A DNA stretch of 27,458 bases from assembly GCA_964479465.1 (NCBI GenBank), contig CAYZMG010000062.1, forward strand, positions 1 to 27,458, read 5' to 3'. The translations under genes were made by a program, and so were the position numbers. This DNA comes from CADCTB01 sp964479465. GTDB taxonomy: Bacteria; Actinomycetota; Acidimicrobiia; Acidimicrobiales; AC-14. The notes under the pieces were generated by a model, which was not told where the DNA came from, ran no database searches, and was given only the letters and a program-made list of their open reading frames with translations. Below are positions 15,882 to 22,946 of this stretch, piece by piece (within the stretch, counting starts at the first letter, position 1; the number at the start of each line of letters is the position of its first letter).

Positions 15882-16499
15882 TCAGCCCAGGACTTCCCCG
15901 AACCGGATCAGGTTGTTGTTGCAGTCGAGGAGCGGGAACTCCCGAATCCCCCATGGCTGGTCGACCAGCTCCCCCATGCGGGCGATGCTCTTGCCGGCGT
16001 CCCACCTGGCTCGGAGCTCGTCACGAACGCGCTCGGCGGGCCGCAGCTCCGAGCGCGGCAGGGCCACGAGCGGCACCACCCCGGCGGCGAGGAACTCCTC
16101 ATACAGCGCCGAGGCGTCGTTGAGGCGCACGAAGGCGATCCCGGCGCCGCTCCACGGGTCGAGGTCCCGGCTCGCTGTGAAGTGCAGCTCGATCGTGCCC
16201 CGGCGAACCATGGCGTAGTCGTTCTCCTCGTCGTGGCGGACGGTGAAACCGAATCGCTCGAAGAGGGCCAACGTCTCGGGGATGTCGCGGGCCGGCAGGA
16301 CGGGGATCGAGGTCCCCTCGCCAGCGCTCGGCGCCGCGGTCGGATCAGGCTCGGTGTGGGTCATGGGCGGTTCTCCTTGCTTGGTCGACGGTGCAGGAGC
16401 ATCCGGCCCGCGGAGCGCGCTGAGGGCAGCGGTGTACGGCTCGCCTGTCGCCTCCATGCGGTCACGCACCAACCGCTTGAAGTCTCGCCGTCGAGTCAT
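15882..16499 (-). CDS. Bleomycin-resistance-like VOC protein with N-terminal extension
   Basis: A 205-residue frame. From about residue 62 it is a BLMA/VOC-type fold: IPVLPARDIPETLALFERFGF, then YAMVRRGTIELHF, AGIAFVRLNDASALYEEF, and an ending of PWGIREFPLLDCNNNLIRFGE. Such dimers bind bleomycin-like drugs without modifying them. The first 45 residues begin with RRRDFKRLVRDRMEATGEPYTAAL, a short basic module I associate with the N-termini of some actinobacterial VOC proteins. Two starts are credible: the ATG at 16499, and an internal ATG at 16364 with a near-ideal AGGAG 8 bp upstream. The internal start would give the VOC domain alone. Confidence 0.82.
   Translation of the reverse strand: MTRRRDFKRLVRDRMEATGEPYTAALSALRGPDAPAPSTKQGEPPMTHTEPDPTAAPSAGEGTSIPVLPARDIPETLALFERFGFTVRHDEENDYAMVRRGTIELHFTASRDLDPWSGAGIAFVRLNDASALYEEFLAAGVVPLVALPRSELRPAERVRDELRARWDAGKSIARMGELVDQPWGIREFPLLDCNNNLIRFGEVLG
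16373..16377 (-). promoter_or_regulatory. Strong internal ribosome binding site (AGGAG)
   Basis: AGGAG on the minus strand, 8 bp before the in-frame ATG at 16364 inside the VOC gene. It is a better site than the one for the upstream ATG at 16499. The VOC domain could therefore be made without the N-terminal module. Confidence 0.55.
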
Positions 16500-16728
16500 C
16501 TCTCACCCCGCTGATCCGCAACATGCTCTCCAGCAGCACCTTGCAGCAGCAAAGGCCGGACGACTTCGACCCGAGGGGCTCCTCCCCCCTTCGCCCGGCG
16601 AGGCCCGGCTGGAGCGGGACCTCAAGGCTCGGCGTTGGGCACGCCACACGAAGGCTACAGCGCAACAAACCGCGCCAGGCGACGGACCCGACTCAACCCC
16701 TGGAGAGGTGCGAGGCAGAGGTGCCCGC

Positions 16729-17457
16729 TCAGTCCGTCGGGGCGACTCCGATGAACAGGCCCCGACCGATCAGGCCCACGGGATCGTGCTCGACCGCGAG
16801 ACCGGTCGACTGCATCGCTGCGCTGTACTCCTCGACCGTCCATAGGCCCATGACATGGGGTTCCATGAAGGTGTCGATACCCTCGGGGCGGGCGACTGCG
16901 TAATGGAACTCGAACCGGCTGATGTTGCCGTCACGGGTGGACCGGCTCACACGGGCGACCGCGAGACCGGCCTCGTTGGCGGCGTCGGCGACGACGTGAC
17001 CGTCGAACCACTGCTCTGGATGAAACCAGGGTTCGACCACGAGGACCCCTCCGGGACTGAGATGTCGAGCCATCGTCGCCATGGCGAGGTCGAGGTCCGC
17101 ACGTCGCAGCATGTAGCCGATGGCCGAGAAGAGGCAGATGACCGCGTCGTAGCGACGGCCCATGTCGAAGGTTCGCATGTCGCCGGCGTGAAGCTCCACA
17201 TCAGGAAGACGGCCTCGGGCCACCTCGAGCATGGATGACGCGAGTTCGACGCCACTGACGGAGAAGTGCCTCCTCAGGTGTACGAGGTGGCTTCCAGTCC
17301 CGCAGGCAACATCGAGAAGCGATGACGCGCCTGGGTGACGCGCTCGCACTTCACGGGAGACTTGGGTGGCCTCGACGGCGTAGTCCTTGCCCCTGGCGCG
17401 GTGCATCAGGTCGTACACATCTGCGCTGAGCTCGTACACCGGGCCAGGATGACGCAC
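16729..17457 (-). CDS. SAM-dependent methyltransferase, TylM1/DesVI-like
   Basis: A 242-residue class I methyltransferase from a GTG at 17457 (a second GTG at 17439 is possible). SAM motif I is LLDVACGTGSHL (47-58). The rest follows the sugar N,N-dimethyltransferase pattern of TylM1/DesVI: SADVYDLMHRARGKDY at the start, ELHAGDMRTFDMG, VICLFSAIGYM, HLSPGGVLVVEPWFHP, and RGLFIGVAP at the end. Those enzymes dimethylate the amino group of dTDP-3-amino sugars in macrolide biosynthesis. No deoxysugar or glycosyltransferase genes are present here, so the true substrate may be something else. It is divergent from a DinB gene. Confidence 0.8.
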   Translation of the reverse strand: MRHPGPVYELSADVYDLMHRARGKDYAVEATQVSREVRARHPGASSLLDVACGTGSHLVHLRRHFSVSGVELASSMLEVARGRLPDVELHAGDMRTFDMGRRYDAVICLFSAIGYMLRRADLDLAMATMARHLSPGGVLVVEPWFHPEQWFDGHVVADAANEAGLAVARVSRSTRDGNISRFEFHYAVARPEGIDTFMEPHVMGLWTVEEYSAAMQSTGLAVEHDPVGLIGRGLFIGVAPTD

Positions 17458-17540
17458 GTGGGCCTGTAGTCGCCGGCAATTCCCCGGGGCCTCCTCAAGC
17501 CGGTACCCACTGCGACGGAAACCCCGTGTAATTGGGCGTC

Positions 17541-18041
17541 ATGGCGTACGTGCACGGCGTTACGGTCGTGCTCGTGGTGCTACCGCAACCCTCGGACGAT
17601 GAACGAGAACTGCTTCTTGCCTGGCTCCAATGCCTTCGGGAGGCGGTCCTCCGCAAGGCGGAGGGCCTGGATGAGACTCAGGTGAGATGGCGGCCCGACG
17701 GCAAGCTGATCTCCATCGCCGGCATCGTCAACCACCTCGCCCACGTCGAGTGGCGCTGGATCGACGGAGCGCTTCGCGGTCAGGCGGTCTCAAGGAGTGA
17801 AGGCGAGTTCGTGGTTCCGACCGAGCGACCGTTTGCCGACGTGGCCGCCACGTATCGGGGACGGGCCGATCGCACGGATCATATCGTCCGCGCCGCTGAT
17901 CTGGCTGACCCCTGCGAGCACCCAAAGCACCCAGGGATCACCCTGAGATGGGTCCTCCTTCATCTCATCGAAGAGACAGCCCGCCATGCCGGTCATGCCG
18001 ACGCTACTCGGGAGCTTCTCGACGGACGGACCGGAGTCTGA
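17541..18041 (+). CDS. DinB-family (DUF664-like) protein
   Basis: A 166-residue protein from the ATG at 17541 (a TTG at 17532 is also in frame). It has the DUF664 pattern: DERELLLAWLQCLREAVLRKAEGL, then NHLAHVEWRW with metal ligand H65 or H68, and the C-terminal HLIEETARHAGHADATRELLDG supplying the remaining histidines. DinB-fold proteins in actinobacteria are commonly mycothiol-dependent transferases or isomerases; no specific reaction can be assigned. It belongs to a different DinB branch from the duplicated copies A and B. It is divergent from the methyltransferase gene. Confidence 0.83.
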   Translation: MAYVHGVTVVLVVLPQPSDDERELLLAWLQCLREAVLRKAEGLDETQVRWRPDGKLISIAGIVNHLAHVEWRWIDGALRGQAVSRSEGEFVVPTERPFADVAATYRGRADRTDHIVRAADLADPCEHPKHPGITLRWVLLHLIEETARHAGHADATRELLDGRTGV

Positions 18042-18251
18042 GCCCTGCCACGAGCGCTGCGGCGTCCTCCCGCGGCCTGGCTAACCCGACTCGGAGTGGT
18101 GCACAGCCAGCGGTATACGGGACAGTCGTAGCCGCCCGCGAGGGCTGCACATCATGGGCGCATGCTCGGTATGGCCAAGGGCCGGCTGCACGTCACGAAT
18201 ATCCGTCGTTCGGTTAACCGTGCCCGATGGCAGCGGATCGGGAACTTCGCG

Positions 18252-18677
18252 ATGCCTCAGAGTGATCGTCGTGGGAGGCTTTCCGACGTGGGGAACCAGT
18301 GGATCGGGCTCACAATCGACTGCAATTGGGCTGGGCCGATGGCGCGCTTCTATGAGGGGCTCCTTGGGTTCGAGGTCCGTGACCTTGGCCCAGGCGGGAG
18401 GTGGGCGCAGCTGTTCCATCCGGACGGAGGCGTGCACATCAACATCCAGGGCGACCCGGGGTACGAGTCACCGACATGGCCAGAGCAGCCCGGGGAACTC
18501 GCGAAGATGATGCACTTCGAGGTTCGGGTCGATGATCTCGACGAAGCTATCAATCGCGCACTGGAACTCGGCGGCGCCGAGGCTCCTTGGCAGCCACCCG
18601 ATCGAAACAGGGAACGGATACGCGTGATGCTCGACCCTGCCGGTCACCCGCTCTGCCTGTTTCTGCGCGGCGAGTAG
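18252..18677 (+). CDS. VOC family (glyoxalase-like) protein
   Basis: A 141-residue single-module VOC protein from the ATG at 18252. Features are WIGLTIDCNWAGPMARFYEGLLGFEV (first beta-alpha unit), GGVHINIQGDP, MMHFEVRVDDLDEAINRALELGGAEA (second unit) and a typical MLDPAGHPLCLFL ending. The frame is open to 18162, but the residues before the ATG are not VOC-like. Ligand or reaction is unknown. It converges with the MerR-PurC gene, with 111 bp between the stops and no clear terminator hairpin. Confidence 0.8.
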   Translation: MPQSDRRGRLSDVGNQWIGLTIDCNWAGPMARFYEGLLGFEVRDLGPGGRWAQLFHPDGGVHINIQGDPGYESPTWPEQPGELAKMMHFEVRVDDLDEAINRALELGGAEAPWQPPDRNRERIRVMLDPAGHPLCLFLRGE

Positions 18678-18788
18678 CGCCGGCGATCTGTATCTGTCGA
18701 GCCGCTGGAGCCGATCGCGGGAACCGTCGATCCGTTACCGTGCCCGGCTCCGGTGCCAGCGGTGATCAGTCTCGGACCCCGCTCGGTC

Positions 18789-20078
18789 TCACGCCCCGCC
18801 CGACACGCCGGGCCAGTCGGCGAAGCGCAGGCCCGTGATGCGCTCGTACGCGGTCACGTAGCGCTCGCGGGAGGCAGCGATGACCTCGGCTGGCAGCGCC
18901 GGAGGTGGCGGCGTCTTGTCCCAGTCGAGCGTCTCGAGGTGATCGCGCAGCGGCTGCTTGTCGAACGACAGCGGCGTGGCGCCGGGCTTCCACTCGTCGG
19001 CCGGCCAGAACCGCGACGAGTCGGGCGTCAGCACCTCGTCGCACAGCGAGAGGCGGCCGTCGATCATCCCGAGCTCGAACTTGGTGTCGGCGATGACGAT
19101 CCCGCGCTCGCCCGCCAGCGCCGCGCCCCGCTCGTAGGCGGCCAGCGACAGCTCGCGAGCCTCCTTGGCCAGATCGGCGCCGACCATGTCGCAGGCGGCC
19201 TCGAAGGAGATGTTCTCGTCGTGGCCGCTCGCCGCCTTGGTCGACGGGGTGAACACCGGCTCGGGCAGCTTGGAGGACTCCTGCAGCCCGGCGGGCAGCG
19301 AGGCGCCGTGCATCGTCCCGCTGGAGTTGTACTCCTTCCACGCCGAGCCGGTGATGTAGCCCCGCACGATGCACTCGATCTGCAGCATCTCGGCCTTGCG
19401 CACGAGCATCGACCGGCCCCTCAGCTCCGCCTCCCCGCCGGGCACGCTGTCGACCGCATCGGCCGGGTAGTCGGCCACGTCGAGGGAGACGAGGTGGTTG
19501 GGGGCGAGGTCGGCCAGCCGGTCGAGCCAGAACGCGGTCATGGCCGTGAGCACACGGCCCTTGTCGGGCACGGCCTCGCCCATCACGACGTCGAAGGCCG
19601 ACATGCGGTCCGAGGCGACGAACAGCAGACGACCGTCGCCGGCGTCGTAGACGTCGCGGACCTTGCCGGAGTACAGGTGGGTGAATGACACGATGGTCTC
19701 CATTGCGTCGATGAACTGCTCGTTGGTCAGGTCCTGGTGTCGGTCGAACTGGTCGAGAAGGCGTCGCAGCTTGTGCTCGAGGTGTTGGCTCAGCGCCACC
19801 TGCCGCTGCACCTCGGCCAGGTGCCCGGCGATGGCTTGGCGTAGGTCTGCCCAGTCCCCAGCCAACGCGGCGTCGATGTCCTTCAGGCTGAGCCCGAGCT
19901 GACGCAACGCCAGGATGCGGTACAGGCGTTGCACGTCCTCGCTGCCATAGAGGCGGTAGCCCGACGGGGAGCGGTCGGTGGGCTGGAGGAGGCCGATGTT
20001 GTCGTAGTGATGCAACGTTCGGACGGTCAACCCAGTCGCGCCGGCCAGCGCGCCGATGGTGTACCGCTTGGCATCCAT
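18789..20078 (-). CDS. purC: Fusion of MerR-family regulator and SAICAR synthase (PurC)
   Basis: One 429-residue frame. Residues 1 to about 128 are a MerR N-terminus: the winged HTH YTIGALAGATGLTVRTLHHYD, YRLYGSEDVQRLYRILALRQLG, and a long dimerisation helix ending LTNEQFIDAMETI. In TipA-like regulators the drug-binding domain starts here. Instead, from about residue 132 there is a full SAICAR synthase, which ligates CAIR and aspartate using ATP in purine synthesis. It carries SGKVRDVYD (137-145), VRGYITGSAWKEY (238-250), GHDENI (285-290), DTKFELG (331-337) and DEVLTPDSSRFW (347-358). All catalytic motifs look intact. No other pur gene is nearby. An in-frame ATG at 19703 (M126) could yield PurC alone but has no good ribosome binding site. 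Confidence 0.9.
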   Translation of the reverse strand: MDAKRYTIGALAGATGLTVRTLHHYDNIGLLQPTDRSPSGYRLYGSEDVQRLYRILALRQLGLSLKDIDAALAGDWADLRQAIAGHLAEVQRQVALSQHLEHKLRRLLDQFDRHQDLTNEQFIDAMETIVSFTHLYSGKVRDVYDAGDGRLLFVASDRMSAFDVVMGEAVPDKGRVLTAMTAFWLDRLADLAPNHLVSLDVADYPADAVDSVPGGEAELRGRSMLVRKAEMLQIECIVRGYITGSAWKEYNSSGTMHGASLPAGLQESSKLPEPVFTPSTKAASGHDENISFEAACDMVGADLAKEARELSLAAYERGAALAGERGIVIADTKFELGMIDGRLSLCDEVLTPDSSRFWPADEWKPGATPLSFDKQPLRDHLETLDWDKTPPPPALPAEVIAASRERYVTAYERITGLRFADWPGVSGGA

Positions 20079-20085
20079 GTAGCGA

Positions 20086-20116
20086 ACCGTAAGACCTGTC
20101 GCGACGTCAGGGTCAA
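20086..20116 (-). promoter_or_regulatory. MerR-type promoter with 19-bp spacer and operator dyad
   Basis: On the minus strand a -35 TTGACC (20116-20111) and a -10 TACGGT (20091-20086) are separated by exactly 19 bp, the lengthened spacer characteristic of MerR-regulated promoters. Across the spacer lies a 17-bp dyad at 20095-20111, with arms CCTGTCG and CGTCAGG (+ strand) pairing at 6 of 7 positions. The -10 ends 7 bp before the ATG of the MerR-PurC gene, so the transcript would start at or next to the start codon (leaderless). Confidence 0.75.
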
Positions 20117-20415
20117 GCGCGAAGGCGTGGGTAGGCGGCGTCCGGGCTTCTCGCCGTCGTCACGAAGTGTGACTGCCGACCTCCGCCGGACTTACGTCGA
20201 CGACCATGGCGCTCCGCCCGCGCCTCGGTGCCCGCCGGCCTCGGTGACCGCACCTATGCGGCGATCCCGGGCACGCCTCACACGCCGGTGTCTCCCCGGC
20301 GACCGTCCCGAACGACGGCCACGCCCGCGACCTAATCGCAGCCCGCAACCTGGAGCATTCGGTGTCGTTGGTTTCCGAACGCCGCACCGTCGTTCGGGTC
20401 ACATGGCGGATCGAA
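20117..20415. other. Gap upstream of the MerR-PurC promoter
   Basis: About 300 bp between the MerR-PurC promoter and the stop of the next minus-strand gene. I see no credible coding sequence or RNA gene on either strand. It makes a separate transcript for MerR-PurC likely. Confidence 0.45.
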
Positions 20416-21600
20416 CTACCCCGCCCCGAGCGCAATGCTGTCCAGCACGGCCTCGAACTGCGCCCGCGAGGGCAGGTGCTCGAGTAGCCAGGGGACCTCC
20501 TTGGCCGCAACCGCCCGCCGGTCGGCGTCGTCTGCGCAGAGCGACAGGCGGATACGCGTGAACAGCCAGCTGTGGTTCGCACACACCGCCGACGTGAAGA
20601 TGCCCAGGTTCAGCGGCTGCGGCACGCCTCCGGCGGTCTCGGCGTAGCCCGCGACGAACGCCGACACCGCCGGCGCGTTCACGGCGTCGTCCACGCCTCC
20701 CGACCACGCTGCCAGCAGAGTGCCGACCTCCCACCGGACCGGGGTGGCTCCGGCGTGCTCCCACGTCGTGACGGCCAAATCGTCGGGTCCCATCGTGGCG
20801 AAGGCGAAGTGGCAGGCCGAGAAGACGACCTCGCCGGCCGTCTCGAGGGTCTCGACGACCCCGTAGGCGTCCATGATGTCGGGGATCGCTTCGTCCATGC
20901 GATCCGCCCAGCCCAACCCATGCTGGGCCGCGGCCCGTTGCAGCTCCCGCCACTGGGGCTGGGGCCGCACGTGCGAGATCCACGGCACGACGGGCACCGG
21001 AGGGGTGAGCCGTAGAGCGTGGACCGTGCCGATGATCCGTCCCGCCGCCGCCGCGTGACGTGGGTCGGCGGGCAGCGCCGGGTCCGGCCCGAGCGGCGGG
21101 AGCGTGTAGACGCGCCAGCGTTCCTCGCCGAGCCGCTCGACGATCGCCCCCGCCGTGGACCGTACCGGCTCAAGGGTGGTGATTCCCGCCTTGACGGCCG
21201 CCTCAGCCAGCGCCACCTCGCTTTCGACCCCGGCCTCCTCGTGCCAGTCGAAGAGCCGGCGCGCCAACCACCGGCCTCGGTCGGTCGTGAGAGCCCAAGC
21301 TTGGCCCGCCCACTGGCGGGTCAGTGCCTGCAGCGGTCCAGCTGGAGCGCCCAGGTCAAACGCGGCTGCGACGGCTTGCGCCATGCTCCCATCCCCATCG
21401 ACGGGTCCGGTCGCGGCGGTGCGGCGCTCCACCTCGGCCTTGAGGTCAGGCCAAGTCCTGAAGCCGTACTGCTCGGCCACGAGCGCCTGGGCGTCGGACA
21501 GACTGGCGCCCGGCCGCACCGTCCGCAGGTGCGGCAGAAGGTCCTTGGCCTGCTGGCGGAGGTGGTCAAGGTTGGGGGTGTCGGGCAACGTCTTCAACAC
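20416..21600 (-). CDS. APH-fold protein with ankyrin-type N-terminal module, probably catalytically dead
   Basis: A 394-residue protein from a GTG at 21600 (GAGG shortly upstream). The first 60 residues, PNLDHLRQQAKDLLPHLR then AQALVAEQYGFRTWPDLKAEVERR, match the short helical module that often precedes ankyrin-like repeats in bacterial proteins. The remainder has the layout of an aminoglycoside/choline-kinase fold. Where the catalytic loop (HGD or HRD-x4-N) and the metal-binding DW should be, it reads VVFSACHFAFATM and LAVTTWEHAG. The catalytic Asp and Asn and the second Asp are thus absent. This could be a substrate-binding pseudokinase. The fold assignment is by motif spacing and is moderately uncertain. 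Confidence 0.6.
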   Translation of the reverse strand: MLKTLPDTPNLDHLRQQAKDLLPHLRTVRPGASLSDAQALVAEQYGFRTWPDLKAEVERRTAATGPVDGDGSMAQAVAAAFDLGAPAGPLQALTRQWAGQAWALTTDRGRWLARRLFDWHEEAGVESEVALAEAAVKAGITTLEPVRSTAGAIVERLGEERWRVYTLPPLGPDPALPADPRHAAAAGRIIGTVHALRLTPPVPVVPWISHVRPQPQWRELQRAAAQHGLGWADRMDEAIPDIMDAYGVVETLETAGEVVFSACHFAFATMGPDDLAVTTWEHAGATPVRWEVGTLLAAWSGGVDDAVNAPAVSAFVAGYAETAGGVPQPLNLGIFTSAVCANHSWLFTRIRLSLCADDADRRAVAAKEVPWLLEHLPSRAQFEAVLDSIALGAG

Positions 21601-21819
21601 ACGCCTCGCTTCTCGCCCGGACTCGCACGGGCGGAGCCGAGGAACGTGTCAACGTCGCTCACTCCCATTTCATCGAGGTGGCTTCCAGCCTTCCGGCGAG
21701 TCTCGGCGCGTCCCCGAACGAGCGCTGCCGCGAGACTACTCCCGCACCTGGCAGACGCGCCGGGCAACCCGGAACCTGCTCCACTGCACCAGCTGGCGAG
21801 CGATGTCTCACGAGTTCGG

Positions 21820-22538
21820 CACCCGGAGCCGTCCTTTGGTGCGCGCCGCCGAGGGCTCATCAGTTTGCCGCCGGAGCGGGTGCCGCCCTCGATCTAGCTG
21901 TACCCCTGCGTACCGCGCGCGATGCCAGCTGCGGTGATGAATTGCCGGATCTGCGAAACATGCTCGGTGGTGTGGCCCACGAGGCTGGTGATGACCCAGG
22001 CGTACGGCTGGCCGCGGTACCGGTGGGAGGGTGGCAGCGGTGTGGCTGCCTTGTCCTCCGTCATGCCGGCGAGCGTGTCGCTGGCCCGTTGGCGGCAAAA
22101 GTCGAGGTATCCGACAATCTCGGACCGGGACCAAGGTGGAACTGAGCTCCAGAACCGCCAGTGCGGCTTGCTGGCGAAGGGAGTCGGAGGGGTCCATGGT
22201 GCGAGGTCACCGTTGAGGTCGTAGTCGAAGCACTCGAGCACGTGCCACGCCACGGACCACGGAGCCGACCATCGCTGCACCAAGGCGCGGCGCTCCATGG
22301 GTTCAGTGACGGCCCTCCCGTCCGGGCCGCGCAGCTCGTAGTTCGCGTCCGGCGCGGGGACGTCCCACATGCTGGTCTCCCATAGCTCGTCCGTGCAGTC
22401 CCGCACCGCGTCGGCCAACAGGTCCAACGCCCCATTGAAGTTGCGGCCGAGGCTCTCGACCCAGATTGACCCCATGCGGCGCGACGCTACGCGCGAGTGT
22501 GGCCAGATGCTGTTCCCCCCACCGGGGAGATCGATTCG
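21820..22538 (-). repeat. Inverted long repeat, copy B (contains DinB gene B)
   Basis: Reverse-complement partner of 5738-6448. It retains similarity about 60 bp upstream and about 70 bp downstream of the coding part. The downstream part covers what is still coding sequence in copy A. Small indels occur near the 3' end. Confidence 0.85.
21894..22475 (-). CDS. DinB-like protein, copy B
   Basis: A 193-residue protein from the ATG at 22475, about 94% identical over its length to copy A at 5800-6408 (differences such as N14, G15, T98, S102, F125). It belongs to the same metal-dependent DinB/maleylpyruvate-isomerase-like superfamily, with ligand-type segments VAWHVLECFDYD and HTTEHVSQIRQF. A small insertion creates GTQG-Y-S then TAG, so it ends 9 residues before copy A. 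The old 3' coding sequence is still recognisable beyond the stop. The changes are mostly conservative, so both copies have probably been under selection. It lies downstream of nothing obvious; a 471-bp gap precedes it. Confidence 0.78.
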   Translation of the reverse strand: MGSIWVESLGRNFNGALDLLADAVRDCTDELWETSMWDVPAPDANYELRGPDGRAVTEPMERRALVQRWSAPWSVAWHVLECFDYDLNGDLAPWTPPTPFASKPHWRFWSSVPPWSRSEIVGYLDFCRQRASDTLAGMTEDKAATPLPPSHRYRGQPYAWVITSLVGHTTEHVSQIRQFITAAGIARGTQGYS

Positions 22539-22946
22539 ACTTTCCTTACCTGGCGAGCAGGCGCCAACCGCGCGACAGAAAGACGTCGTCGCAGTTGCTA
22601 CCACCCGCTGCGATGGGGTGACCTCGGCCCTGGGCCGGCTTCCCACTGCCAGGCTCTCGTGTGACTTCCTGCCGGCGATCAGGGCGACCCTGGCAAGCCA
22701 GTCCCGCCCGTGATTATGGGGCGCCGTACCGAAGTGCTCGGCCGTCCGCTCGACTATCCAATCCATACGTACGCTGGAGGCCGGAGGGGTCGCCGTGTCA
22801 TAAAGCGGTGTGCTCGTCCTGACTCCGATTCCCGCCGCTCCCCGTCCTCGCCGCGGCAATCTCGACGCGATTGCCAAACGCTTGCCATCGTGAAGATCTC
22901 CCCCTTGCCGGCACGCTCTTGGTGCTCACGAGGAACGGAGGTTCCC
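22476..22946. other. 471-bp gap between DinB-B and arsR
   Basis: Apart from the upstream tail of the long repeat (to 22538), I see no supportable gene. A minus-strand frame runs through the gap into DinB-B, but its residues are not protein-like in pattern. Immediately after the arsR stop is a small stem, GGAAC/GTTCC (22932-22936 and 22941-22945), that could aid termination. Confidence 0.45.

Noticed and set aside
1..18700. Integron cassette array: many small single genes of cassette-like families, and a GTTAGGT core-like string at 23-29.
   Set aside because: Genes point in both directions, and no repeated attC-like structures (paired RYYYAAC/GTTRRRY with an imperfect hairpin) follow the genes. 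No integrase is present.
22476..22877. N-terminal extension of DinB copy B (minus-strand frame open to 22877).
   Set aside because: The duplicate at 5800 starts at the same ATG, and the upstream sequence of the two copies stops matching about 60 bp before it.
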